From assembly GCF_900104115.1 (NCBI RefSeq), contig NZ_FNJM01000011.1:1-64000 (forward strand): a stretch of 64,000 bases of DNA, written 5' to 3'. The notes under the pieces were generated by a model that worked only from the letters and a program-made list of their open reading frames with translations, was not told the DNA's origin and made no database searches. The stretch comes from Clostridium gasigenes (GTDB lineage: Bacteria; Bacillota; Clostridia; Clostridiales; Clostridiaceae). Shown here one piece after another: positions 8,062-16,384 of the stretch. The translations under genes and the position numbers were made by a program. Numbering within the stretch: the first letter of the stretch is position 1; the number at the start of each line of letters is the position of its first letter.

Positions 8062-8601
8062 ATGAAAAAAAAATTTAGTATTGCTATAACATTGGTTATG
8101 GTGGCGTTGCTTACTCAGTTTATTCCGGTAAAATGTTTTGCTGAAATTCAAGTTACAAATTTATTAGATAAAGATGACGCGAAAAATTCTAGTGATATAG
8201 TTGACATAGCTATAAGTGATGGTAGATTCAAAACTTTAGTAGATGCTTTAAAGTCTGCTGACTTAGTTAATACACTTAAAGGTAATGGACCATTTACAGT
8301 ATTTGCACCTATAGATGATGCATTTGCAAAACTTCCAGCAAACACAATTAGTGATCTTTTAAAAGCAGAAAACAAGAAGAATCTTGTAAATATTCTAACT
8401 TATCATGTTACTCCAGGCAAAATCCTTGCTGCAGATTTAATTAAATTAGATGGTAAGGAAATAACAATGGTAAATGGAGCTAAAGCAAAAATAGAAGTTA
8501 AGAATAATGAAGTATTTATTGATGGGGCTAAAGTAATAGTTAAAGATATTATAGCAAAAAATGGAGTTATACATGTAATAGATACTGTAATGATGCCATA
8601 G
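8062..8601 (+). CDS. Secreted fasciclin (FAS1) domain protein
   Basis: A signal peptide (MKKKFSIAITLVMVALL..., cleavage expected after CFA near residue 29) is followed by one FAS1 domain. Visible FAS1 hallmarks: DGRFKTLVDALKSADLVNTL, GPFTVFAPIDDAFAKLP (the H1 motif), NILTYHVTPGKILAADL with the conserved YHV, and GVIHVIDTVMMP at the end (H2). FAS1 domains mediate surface or matrix adhesion. At 179 residues this is a minimal single-domain form. Ribosome site AGAGGAG at about 8047-8053; it is a single-gene unit closed by a hairpin at about 8718. Confidence 0.93.
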   Translation: MKKKFSIAITLVMVALLTQFIPVKCFAEIQVTNLLDKDDAKNSSDIVDIAISDGRFKTLVDALKSADLVNTLKGNGPFTVFAPIDDAFAKLPANTISDLLKAENKKNLVNILTYHVTPGKILAADLIKLDGKEITMVNGAKAKIEVKNNEVFIDGAKVIVKDIIAKNGVIHVIDTVMMP

Positions 8602-8715
8602 TAATAAGAAAAATTTATGTAGTTTTTATTGCGGTATAATTTATATATAAATTTTATTAAAGAAGTAAATAAATATGAGCGATAAGTTATGTATAATATG
8701 AGAGTTTAAAATAAT

Positions 8716-8757
8716 AAAAAAGAAGGTGTATATCTAAAGGATACTCCTTCTTTTTTA
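8716..8757 (+). terminator. Terminator after the fasciclin gene
   Basis: AGAAGG-x-GTAT pairs with ATAC-x-CCTTCT (about 8720-8730 with 8740-8750), then TTTTTT. An A-run lies on the left side. Confidence 0.8.
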
Positions 8758-8897
8758 ATTTATTGATAATATACTTCAATTAAAATAAATCTACAAAGAA
8801 TATATAAAATCAGACATAGGTTAGATTAAAAATTTATCAGTTTATGAAGTAAAGATAGAATCTTTGACTCGTTATTTTCTTTCAGCTCCCTAACAAA

Positions 8898-8944
8898 AAA
8901 ACAACAACCAATTTATTAATAATAATAAATTGTGTTGCTGTTTT
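8898..8944. terminator. Large AT-rich hairpin in a gene-free region
   Basis: AAAACAACAACC-AATTTATT (8898-8917) pairs with AATAAATT-gt-GTTGcTGTTTT (8924-8944), a nearly perfect 20-bp stem with the loop AATAAT, ending in T4 on the plus strand and T7 on the minus strand. It stands about 150 bp past the fasciclin terminator with no gene on either side, so it may close an unannotated small RNA or be the end of a lost element. Confidence 0.55.
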
Positions 8945-9014
8945 AATTAAATAGAGCACATAACAATCTTAACTTGCACAAACATAAGTAAAAAATTATC
9001 ATTAATAGATAATG

Positions 9015-9380
9015 AATGTCACCAAATAATAATCTTGCGACTATTAAATAGCAACTATTTACCTATGAAGATGGTTTGCTCAACTATATAAAATATTTAC
9101 ATAACTATAAATAACCTTTCGGCTAGATATAACCATTGGATTTTTAGAATCAGTCAATACTAGATATAATCTTAGCTCGACCTTATATCATAAGTTGGAA
9201 CCTATATATAATCAAATAAATCGACTATATAAAAGCTTTTCCTAACAATATAAAATCTTCTCGCTGAGTATATATAAACTAAAGGTTTCTAATGTCTTTA
9301 ACCTACATATAATCTTTGACCGAACTACATACACCTTTTAAAAAAGCATATATAAATCTTGACTCGACTGTTATGCACCC
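9015..9380. repeat. Degenerate tandem array with a period near 21 bp
   Basis: About a dozen units starting ACTATATAAA or a variant recur, mostly every 19-24 bp (several exactly 21), with two longer units of about 34-36 bp. Unit starts can be seen near 9083, 9104, 9125, 9161, 9182, 9202, 9223, 9244, 9266, 9300, 9323 and 9347. The second half of a unit tends toward AATCTT-n-CTCG, seen at about 9031, 9168, 9255, 9311 and 9355; a related sequence lies at 8869-8880. Both strands carry stops, although the minus strand reads as a decayed seven-residue unit (x-F/L-Y-I-V-x-x). No gene lies within 8602-9592. Confidence 0.6.
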
Positions 9381-9592
9381 TATGTTATTATGTTAACCAT
9401 TTATATTTAATATATACTGGAAATTAGAGGAAAAATTATCGTTATTAGTTTAGTCTTGTTTATTTATTTTTGTTAAGTATTACGTTTTAACTTTTATATT
9501 ATATTTATTTATAATAAATATAGATGATTGTTAATGATAAAATTCTCATGTTAGGGAACAATATAATAGTAAATTATATTGGAGGTGAAAAT

Positions 9593-10993
9593 ATGCTAAA
9601 TTATTTTTTAATGCCACATCCACCTATTATTATCCCTGAGGTTGGCAGAGGTGAAGAAGATAAAGTTATAAAAACAGTTAATGCATGCAAGGCCGTAGGC
9701 GAAAAGATAGATAATTTAGATGCAGAAACTATAATTATTATTTCTCCGCATGGAGTTGTATTTAGAGATGCTATTGCTATTGTTACTTCTAATTATATTA
9801 AGGGTGATTTAGGGAAGTTTGGCGCAGAAGAAGTTAGTTTTAATTATGAGATTGATTTGGAATTAACTAATAAAATAATTGATTGTGCAAAACAAAGTAA
9901 TGTTTTAGTGGCTAATTTAGATGAAAAAACTACTCCTAGATATAATGTGCCTCTAGAGCTAGATCATGGAGCAATAGTGCCCTTATATTATGCAGATAAA
10001 AGCAAAAATCATAAATTAGTTCATATTACTTATGGGTTGCTTTCACCAATTGAGCTTTTGAAGTTTGGATTAGCCATAAAAAGAGCTGTAAAACAAACAA
10101 ATAAAAAAGCAGTATTAATAGCATCTGGAGATTTATCACACAGATTGACTAGAAATGGTCCTTATGACTATACACCTCTTGGCGCAACCTTCGATAATAC
10201 TTTGATAGATATATTATTATCAGGAAATTTAAAAGATCTTTTTAATATAGAAAAAAGGCTAATTAATGAAGCTGGAGAATGTGGTTTAAGGTCATTATAT
10301 ATATTAGCAGGTGCAATAAATACAACAATTATAAAATCTAAACTACTTATCTATGAGGGACCTCTTGGAGTTGGATATGGAACTTTAGAGTTTAAAGAAG
10401 GAGAGGGAAATCTTTATGAAGATATTATAAAAGATAAAAAAAATGAACATAAAAGAAGGCTTTCAGAAGGAAATCAATACACTAAACTAGCAAGAACTAA
10501 TTTAGATAGATATTTTAATGAAGGAAGACTAATTACAATTGATGAGTTAACTGATAATTCTCTTTTAGATCATGAAAAGGGAGTATTCGTTTCGTTAAAG
10601 ATAAATGGGGAACTTAGAGGATGCATAGGAACTATTCAACCTACAACTAGTTGTGTCGGAGAAGAAATTATTAGAAATTCATTAAGTGCAGCATTGGATG
10701 ATCCAAGATTTCAACCACTTAAGAAGGATGAACTAATTGATATAGATATTTCAGTGGACTTACTATATCCACCAGAACCTACTCTATTTGATAGGTTAGA
10801 TCCTTTAGATTATGGAGTAATAGTAACATCTGGAGATAAAAGAGGACTACTTTTGCCAAATATAGAAGGGATTGATACAAAGGAGCAACAAGTAGAAATT
10901 GCCATGAGCAAAGGAAATATATCGCTGTCAGACACCTACACATTAGAACGCTTTAAAGTTGAAAGATTTAAGGAGCTAGATAATGATGAGTAA
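9593..10993 (+). CDS. AmmeMemoRadiSam proteins B (Memo-like) and A (AMMECR1) fused
   Basis: The start was placed at 9593 because GGAGGTG (9581-9587) precedes it; the upstream ATG at 9524 has no ribosome site. The first part (residues about 3-265) is the Memo-like, extradiol-dioxygenase-related domain: YFLMPHPPIIIPEVGRGEE, ISPHGVVFRD, LDHGAIVPLYYA, IASGDLSHRL. The second (about 300-466) is AMMECR1: FVSLKINGELRGCIGTIQP and SAALDDPRFQPL. Such fusions usually lie beside a radical-SAM partner (AmrS). Here the partner overlaps the stop but is decayed. The reaction of the system is not established. A possible TTGACT/TATGTT promoter lies at 9359-9386. Confidence 0.93.
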   Translation: MLNYFLMPHPPIIIPEVGRGEEDKVIKTVNACKAVGEKIDNLDAETIIIISPHGVVFRDAIAIVTSNYIKGDLGKFGAEEVSFNYEIDLELTNKIIDCAKQSNVLVANLDEKTTPRYNVPLELDHGAIVPLYYADKSKNHKLVHITYGLLSPIELLKFGLAIKRAVKQTNKKAVLIASGDLSHRLTRNGPYDYTPLGATFDNTLIDILLSGNLKDLFNIEKRLINEAGECGLRSLYILAGAINTTIIKSKLLIYEGPLGVGYGTLEFKEGEGNLYEDIIKDKKNEHKRRLSEGNQYTKLARTNLDRYFNEGRLITIDELTDNSLLDHEKGVFVSLKINGELRGCIGTIQPTTSCVGEEIIRNSLSAALDDPRFQPLKKDELIDIDISVDLLYPPEPTLFDRLDPLDYGVIVTSGDKRGLLLPNIEGIDTKEQQVEIAMSKGNISLSDTYTLERFKVERFKELDNDE

Positions 10994-11204
10994 AGAAGCT
11001 TTGTATAATTTTAAATGTTCATCTTGTCGAAATTATAATATTTAACAGTATAAAGCAGAAAGTAAGTTTGTCTCACCAGAAGATATGGCAAAGATATCAC
11101 TAGATATAAAAGATAATATAGGATTAACATTTACCTATAATGAGCCAGCTATAAGGTATGAGTATACTCTTGATGTATCTAAAAAAATCAAAGAGATTAA
11201 TTAA
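10983..11204 (+). pseudogene. Remnant of the AmmeMemoRadiSam radical-SAM enzyme (AmrS)
   Basis: The frame opens at ATG 10983, overlapping the end of the A/B fusion as in an intact operon. It reads MMSKEALY, then jumps to NFKCSSCRNYNI, has a stop at 11043-11045, and continues in the same frame with SKFVSPEDMAKISLDIKDNI and FTYNEPAIRYEYTLDVSKKI to a second stop at 11202-11204. The CxxC-x-NY and FTYNEP-x-I-x-YEY pieces match the AmrS family; the first Cys of the CxxxCxxC cluster, the N-terminal region and most of the barrel are missing. The gene is therefore deleted and nonsense-mutated, and no active radical-SAM enzyme can be made here. Confidence 0.8.
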
Positions 11205-11305
11205 GCTTTGATTATAAATAGAATGGGTATAGATAATAGAATTTTGGTCATTATAATGTTAAGGGAGATTTATTAAATAAATATATATGAAAGGTAGTGT
11301 TTTAA

Positions 11306-11458
11306 ATGGGTTTTTTAAGTTGGATTGGTGCGATAATAGTATGTTTTTGGATTTTGGGAATTATATTTAGTATTGGAGGTCTTATGATTCATTGGTTACT
11401 TGCAATAGCTGTAATAGCATTCATAGTAGATATGATTTCAGGAAGAAAAAAAGTATAG
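11306..11458 (+). CDS. lmo0937-family small membrane protein
   Basis: A 50-residue product, MGFLSWIGAIIVCFWILGII then FSIGGLMIHWLLAIAVIAFI and a DMISGRKKV tail. Two hydrophobic helices are joined by a Gly-rich turn and end in a basic tail, the pattern of the lmo0937 family of small membrane proteins, whose function is not established. The ribosome site is weak (AAAGGTAGTG at about 11290). It is followed by a clean terminator, so it is a short independent transcript. Confidence 0.8.
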   Translation: MGFLSWIGAIIVCFWILGIIFSIGGLMIHWLLAIAVIAFIVDMISGRKKV

Positions 11459-11476
11459 TATATTATTATAATTAAC

Positions 11477-11503
11477 AAAAAAGAGCCAATTAGGCTCTTT
11501 TTT
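11477..11503 (+). terminator. Rho-independent terminator
   Basis: AAAAAAGAGCC (11477-11487) and GGCTCTTTTTT (11493-11503) form a perfect stem with the loop AATTA. Confidence 0.92.
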
Positions 11504-11681
11504 GATTATATAGAATTATTGGTAGGAAGAAAAAATGTTTCTAATTTTTTTAATTTAGAATGTTTTTATTGAATGTGATAGGTTTAGAAACAATAAAGAG
11601 TTTAGTTTATATAATTTAGTATATATTTATTCAAAGCAATCATAGTATAAAGTAATTAATTATTTTAAAGGGATGAAATAT

Positions 11682-12380
11682 ATGTATCAACAAGGATATA
11701 GCGAGGTATTTCCGAATAATTACAATTGTTATAATCGAAGAGAAGAGGAAACTCTTAGAAATGCTAATAGATTGAAAGTCTTCGGAGTGGGAGTAGTAAA
11801 TGTAAAGCCAGACATAGCAGAAATCGTAATTGGGGTTATAACAGAAAACAAACAATTGGAATTAGCACAAAAAGAAAATGCAGAAATAACTCAGCAGGTA
11901 ATAGATAGTATAAAAAGTATGGGAGTATTAGCAAAAGATATACAAACCCAAAATTATAACATTAGAACAAAATATGATTTTACTGATGGAAGACAGGTAT
12001 TTACAGGTTATGAAGTTGCTAATTATTTGCAAGTAGTAGTTAGAAATATAAATGATGTGGGAGAAATAATTGATACTGCGGTAAGGAATGGGACAAATGT
12101 TGTAAATAATATAAGTTTTATAGTTTCGGATAGATCAAAGTATTATAATGAAGCATTAAAATTAGCTATTGAGGATGCTCAAGATAAAGCCTTAATTATA
12201 GCAAATAAACTTAAAGTAAAAGTGAATATTGTGCCAATTCAAATAGTTGAGCAAGGGGGATGTAGAGGAGATTCTTTAACACCAATAACATTTAAAGCCG
12301 CAGATGCAAGTACACCTATTGAAGCTGGGCAAAATAAAATAACTGCATCTATTGAAGCAATATTTATATATATTGAATAA
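11682..12380 (+). CDS. SIMPL (DUF541) domain protein
   Basis: The start was set at 11682 because AAAGGG (11667-11672) is well spaced from it but touches the ATG at 11673. The 232-residue product carries the SIMPL domain: VFGVGVVNVKPDIAEIVIGV, then ITQQVIDSIKSMGVLAKDIQTQNY, FTGYEVANYLQVVVRNI, VNNISFIVSD and ALKLAIEDAQDKALIIANKL. SIMPL proteins are often exported or periplasmic, but here there is no signal peptide or membrane helix, only a polar Tyr/Asn/Arg-rich head of about 30 residues, so it is probably cytoplasmic. Role unknown. Single-gene unit. Confidence 0.88.
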   Translation: MYQQGYSEVFPNNYNCYNRREEETLRNANRLKVFGVGVVNVKPDIAEIVIGVITENKQLELAQKENAEITQQVIDSIKSMGVLAKDIQTQNYNIRTKYDFTDGRQVFTGYEVANYLQVVVRNINDVGEIIDTAVRNGTNVVNNISFIVSDRSKYYNEALKLAIEDAQDKALIIANKLKVKVNIVPIQIVEQGGCRGDSLTPITFKAADASTPIEAGQNKITASIEAIFIYIE

Positions 12381-12446
12381 AAGTATTTTATAAGAAAATA
12401 GAAATGTTATTTGTATTTATAAATAACATAAAATAAGCAAGGCAAA

Positions 12447-12475
12447 AGGGATGTCCTATTTATTAGGGCATCCCT
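12447..12475. terminator. Convergent terminator
   Basis: AGGGATGTCCT (12447-12457) pairs with AGGGCATCCCT (12465-12475), one wobble, seven-base loop. The better T-run is on the minus strand, so it mainly ends the MBL hydrolase gene, but it also follows the SIMPL gene. Confidence 0.75.
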
Positions 12476-12538
12476 AATATTTAGAATGAAAACATTTTTA
12501 AAACAGCAGTTAAATTTATTAATAATAATTTAAGGGAA

Positions 12539-13792
12539 CTATTTGCCAAAACTTGAGATTAAAGTATTTGATGAATCATATAATTCACCAGGGTCATAGG
12601 TATCGGACCAAATATAAGAATTGGACCATTTTAAGCTAGAAACTCCGTCTGAATTTGAACCTCTCCCTGAAATAAGATTTATAGTGCTTCCTGCCTTTAA
12701 TTCAAAACTATCAGGAAAATTAAATATTTGATTTCCAGTAGTTGAAATCATATACCAACCACTCATATCAATTGATTTATCTGAATTGTTTTCAATTATA
12801 ACAATTTCACTTTTAGAATCTATATTTTTTATATAGATATCTGAGTTAGTAGTTGAATCAGGAGTTGGATTATCTCCAGGATTTTCTGGATTTTCGGACT
12901 TTGTATCATCGCCTAAGTTGACATCGTTTTCATTAGGGGGAACATTAACTTCATCATCATTTATACTTAAAGATGTTCCATTTGTTGAAACTATAATATT
13001 TCCTAAGTCTTTTGTAATATAATAAGGTATATTAAATGAATTCAATGTATTTATTGTTTCAGCATGAGGATGTCCAAATTTATTATTTGGTCCTGCACTT
13101 ATTATTGTATATTTAGGATTTACTTTTTGTAAAAATTCAGGACTTGTAGCAGTTTTAGAACCATGATGTCCAGCTTTTAATACATCTGCTTTAAGATCTC
13201 TGTTCAGTATTTTTTTCTCTACTTTTTGTTCCATATCTCCTGTAAAAAGATATTTGATTTTTTCATAAGTTAATTTTGCAACAACAGAATTATTATTAGT
13301 ACTTCCGTTATTATCACCAGTTTCTATAATATCAAGTTTAACGCCATTACTAATATTTATAGTCATATCAGAATCGCCAGAATAAACAGCGCCATTTTTA
13401 ACTTGTGCATTAACTTGTTTTAGATAATCTGAATAAGTTATTGAGGTACCAGACATTCCGCTATCTATAATTTTATTTGCTTTGAAACTTTTTAAAACTG
13501 TATCCATTCCACCTATATGGTCAGCATCCGGATGAGTAGCAATAACAAGCTCTAAATTTCCTTTGATTAGTGGTTTTAAATAATTTACAACTCTATCCCC
13601 CATATTATTATCACCAGCATCTATTAAAATATCATAATCTTTGTATTGAATATAGATAGAATCACCTTGTCCCACATCGATATAATGAACCTTTAATAAA
13701 TCACTGCCAGTTGCAGCATTTACTTTTACTGGAGCTAAAAATAAAGCAAAAGCCATAAATAAGGATAGAATTGAATTAAAAACTTTTTTCAC
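12539..13792 (-). CDS. Secreted MBL-fold hydrolase (ComEC C-terminal-like) with lamin-tail domain
   Basis: The start is GTG at 13792: GGGGG (13801-13805) is correctly spaced for it, whereas the ATG at 13807 has no ribosome site. Product 417 residues. A signal peptide ends near VNA. The MBL domain follows: VHYIDVGQGDSIYIQ, DILIDAGDN, ATHPDADHIGG (metal site), FTGDMEQ, VLKAGHHGSKTATSPE and GPNNKFGHPHAET, the ComEC/Rec2 C-terminal type. A Pro/Asn/Asp-rich linker leads to a lamin-tail domain (IYIKNIDSKSEIVIIENNS, WYMISTTGNQIFNFP). In other proteins this pairing suggests an extracellular nuclease or phosphodiesterase; that is inference. Confidence 0.88.
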   Translation of the reverse strand: MKKVFNSILSLFMAFALFLAPVKVNAATGSDLLKVHYIDVGQGDSIYIQYKDYDILIDAGDNNMGDRVVNYLKPLIKGNLELVIATHPDADHIGGMDTVLKSFKANKIIDSGMSGTSITYSDYLKQVNAQVKNGAVYSGDSDMTINISNGVKLDIIETGDNNGSTNNNSVVAKLTYEKIKYLFTGDMEQKVEKKILNRDLKADVLKAGHHGSKTATSPEFLQKVNPKYTIISAGPNNKFGHPHAETINTLNSFNIPYYITKDLGNIIVSTNGTSLSINDDEVNVPPNENDVNLGDDTKSENPENPGDNPTPDSTTNSDIYIKNIDSKSEIVIIENNSDKSIDMSGWYMISTTGNQIFNFPDSFELKAGSTINLISGRGSNSDGVSSLKWSNSYIWSDTYDPGELYDSSNTLISSFGK

Positions 13793-14318
13793 TTTTAAAT
13801 CCCCCATTTCATTAAATTAGGTTATATAAGGTTTGTTAAATTTTATATTATTTTATAATTATTCCTCCTTTAAAATAATAATTAAAATACAAAATTTATA
13901 TTAGCTAGTATATAATATTAGACAATTTGTGATTTTAAAACAATTTACTAAAATAATTCTATATGTTTTAAATTAATGTTGAAAATCGAAAATAAACTTA
14001 TCGAAGTACAATCTCGACAGGCTGTGTAGGTTGTTTTATTTTTTTGCTAGGTTAATAAGGATTATATTGGTACAAGAAGTATGATTATCTATACTGAAAA
14101 TTAACCTCTTGGTTTGCCTGTGTCAGATGGATTAACAGAATGGTATGTCTAGTGCAAAGAATGTGGCGAATTGTGGAATAGCTATATATAAATATTAGAG
14201 AATAATTGAAAATTTAAGGCGAATAAGTTTAAAAAAAATATTTTAATTGTTATAATATAAGTATAAAATAACACTACATAGTAAAGCGATTTAGCTTAAT
14301 ATTATTAATAGGAACTGA
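13793..14318. other. Gene-free region with a decayed coding fragment
   Basis: Upstream of the MBL gene an AAAGGAGG on the minus strand (about 13863-13870) is not followed by a usable start. At about 14069-14188 the plus strand reads GTRSMIIYTEN, stop, PLGLPVSDGLTEWYV, stop, CKECGELWNSYI, which looks like a small protein with a CxxCG motif broken by two stops. Otherwise I see only AT-rich sequence. Confidence 0.35.
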
Positions 14319-14647
14319 AAAAGGAGAGAAATATGTATTAATACTGATGACTTTGACAATAAAGATAAAACTAAGTCTTTCAATAAATTATTGAAAAAAG
14401 GAGATAAATCTGTATATAATGGTTGGGAAGAATGGAGAGTTAAAGTTATAAGGAATTAAAAGATGAGTTTGAGGAGAAAAAATGGAATACGACTGAGTAT
14501 TATGCAAATATGCTAATTAAGGAAAATGATTTAGCAGAATTATTATCCTTTGTAGCCAACTATGTGAGCTATATTGAGCAATATGATCAAATTATTATTA
14601 ATGAATATAAGGATGAAGTTAATGAAATATACATATATATAGAATAA
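14319..14647 (+). pseudogene. Frameshifted remnant of an unrecognised protein
   Basis: One frame (14319-14459) encodes INTDDFDNKDKTKSFNKLLK then GDKSVYNGWEEWRVKVIRN. The next frame continues from 14444 to the stop at 14645-14647 with YKELKDEFEEKKWNTTEYYA, MLIKENDLAELLSFVANYV and SYIEQYDQIIINEYKDEVNE. Coding character passes smoothly from one frame to the other in the overlap, so a single frameshift is likely. No start codon with a ribosome site is present. The helical tail is reminiscent of SWIM-zinc-finger-type proteins, but this is a guess. Together with the fragment near 14.1 kb it marks a region of gene decay. Confidence 0.5.
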
Positions 14648-14719
14648 ATTTAGAAGGGATAAAATATATATATTATCTAGTTAAATATATAATATTTTAG
14701 TGTGAAAGGAGATTTAATA

Positions 14720-15406
14720 ATGATTCCATTTGTAATGTTTTTCTTAATGATTATTTCATTAACAATGTTAATTATTTTTAATTTAAACCCAAATGAGGTA
14801 TATAAAAAAATATTCAAAACAAGTACTAGCTTTTTATTTATTGGGACATGTATAGCTAGTGCATATCCCTGGCAAGAAAAATCTGAATACTTTATATTAA
14901 TTTTAATAGCTTTGATTTTCTCAATGCTAGGAGATGTATTTCTTGTTTTTCATAATAGCAAGGATATAAATACTAGGAATATGTTTATTTTGGGACTTTT
15001 AAGTTTTTCAGTTGCACATGTTTTTTATACCTTAGGATTTATTGCTTTAGTACCTTTAAAAGTTATGGACTTAATAATATTTGTTATTCTTTTGATAATA
15101 GCAATTATATTTCTTACAAAAATCAAAAAATTTAATTTTGAAAATCTTTTTCCCTTTGTGATTGTGTACGGGATTATACTAAGTGCTATGCTTACTAAAT
15201 CAATATCAATTATTTCTATAGCAAACTCAAATCCAGTAGGTACAATATTATTAATAACAGGAACAGTATTATTTTTTATATCAGATGCACTTTTATGTTT
15301 TTACTTGTTTTATGATGACTGTAAACCTTATATATCAAATATAAACTTAATATTTTATTATGTAGGACAAGGCTTAATAGCATTAAGCTTTATAAGTGGA
15401 TTTTAA
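14720..15406 (+). CDS. Lysoplasmalogenase-like (YhhN/TMEM86) membrane protein
   Basis: The start is the ATG at 14720 with AAGGAG at 14707-14712; the upstream GTG is inside the ribosome site. The 228-residue product has about eight membrane helices and the YhhN-family acidic motif LIFSMLGDVFLVF, with a second conserved acidic region ISDALLCFYLFYDD. In animals TMEM86B cleaves the vinyl-ether bond of lysoplasmalogen. Many anaerobic clostridia make plasmalogens, so the assignment fits, but the bacterial activity is inferred. No operon partner: the gene follows decayed sequence and precedes an unrelated hypothetical gene. Confidence 0.82.
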   Translation: MIPFVMFFLMIISLTMLIIFNLNPNEVYKKIFKTSTSFLFIGTCIASAYPWQEKSEYFILILIALIFSMLGDVFLVFHNSKDINTRNMFILGLLSFSVAHVFYTLGFIALVPLKVMDLIIFVILLIIAIIFLTKIKKFNFENLFPFVIVYGIILSAMLTKSISIISIANSNPVGTILLITGTVLFFISDALLCFYLFYDDCKPYISNINLIFYYVGQGLIALSFISGF

Positions 15407-15520
15407 TTAGGAAACTAAAAATGGGGTAATAAATAATAAAATTTGAAAGTAATACAATTTCACAATTAAATTTTTATAATTTACACATACTATTTAGATA
15501 AAGTAGTTAGGAGAAAAATT

Positions 15521-16270
15521 ATGAAAAAAATATTATTACCACAAAGAGCAATGATAACACCAAAGAACGTATTAGAGGAAATTAGTAAATTTGATTATAT
15601 TAATAAAAGTCCATATAGCAAAACTTATTATAATGTACCAGGAATTACTTGGGACTATAAACCAGAGGGAAGTTTAAGAATATCAGATCATTGGAATTTT
15701 AAATCTAATGGGAGTAGGCATTGTGTTTTAGATTATACAGAAGATTTAATAGAAAATTATTGGATGCTGGCAAAATATATAGATGGTAAGTATCATGTTT
15801 TAGAAGAATTTGGGTCAAATGTTGCTGGATATATATTTAGTGAAGTAAGTAAAAAGGATTTAGAGTTGATAAAAGATTTATATGAAATAGGTTGTATAGT
15901 TAATTCGAAAAAATGGAATAAAAAGTATCAGGTAAAACCCAAATTAGTAGCTGAAACTCATACAAAGAATAAGAAGTTATTATCAAAGAGTATAAATTCG
16001 GAGAGACTGAATAAGTTTATGGATCAAAATAAAAATGTTAAAAAGATAGTTTATATTGAAGAACAATATATGGATATAATTGAGGATGTGTTAAATTTAT
16101 ATAAAAATAGTAGTGAATTTGATGAATTATGTAAATCGAATAAAGGTGTCAATGAATTAATTAATACATATAAGGCATATAAGTTTAAGAATGATGAAAT
16201 TGAATCCTTTGAGAAAATATATATTTTGATTTTAGATAATACAATGGCAATTAATTTTACAATACCTTAG
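15521..16270 (+). CDS. Hypothetical protein, 249 residues
   Basis: Starts MKKILLPQRAMITPKNVLEE behind an AGGAG site at about 15509-15513. The N-terminal half contains PGITWDYKPEGSLRISDHWN, then SNGSRHCVLDYTED, with conserved-looking Trp, His, Asp and Cys residues. The C-terminal half is Lys/Asn-rich and helical (IEEQYMDIIEDVLNLYKNSS). No signal peptide or membrane segment. I do not recognise the family; the DHWNF and SRHC cluster might form a metal or nucleic-acid site, but nothing in the sequence proves it. Single gene in a run of small accessory genes. Confidence 0.6.
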   Translation: MKKILLPQRAMITPKNVLEEISKFDYINKSPYSKTYYNVPGITWDYKPEGSLRISDHWNFKSNGSRHCVLDYTEDLIENYWMLAKYIDGKYHVLEEFGSNVAGYIFSEVSKKDLELIKDLYEIGCIVNSKKWNKKYQVKPKLVAETHTKNKKLLSKSINSERLNKFMDQNKNVKKIVYIEEQYMDIIEDVLNLYKNSSEFDELCKSNKGVNELINTYKAYKFKNDEIESFEKIYILILDNTMAINFTIP

Positions 16271-16384
16271 AAAAAATTAATTAGAGAATAATAGATGAAA
16301 GAAATAAAAAGTTATCATAAGCTATTTAAAGAAAATTAGAAAGATGGTAACTTTATTTCCTTAAAAGTCATAGGAGGGTAAGAG

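Noticed and set aside
9015..9380. CRISPR array
   Set aside because: The units are too short and too degenerate, there are no uniform spacers, and no cas genes are in the window.
9524..9592. N-terminal extension of the AmmeMemo fusion protein
   Set aside because: The ATG at 9524 has no ribosome site, whereas GGAGGTG lies in front of 9593, where the Memo domain begins.
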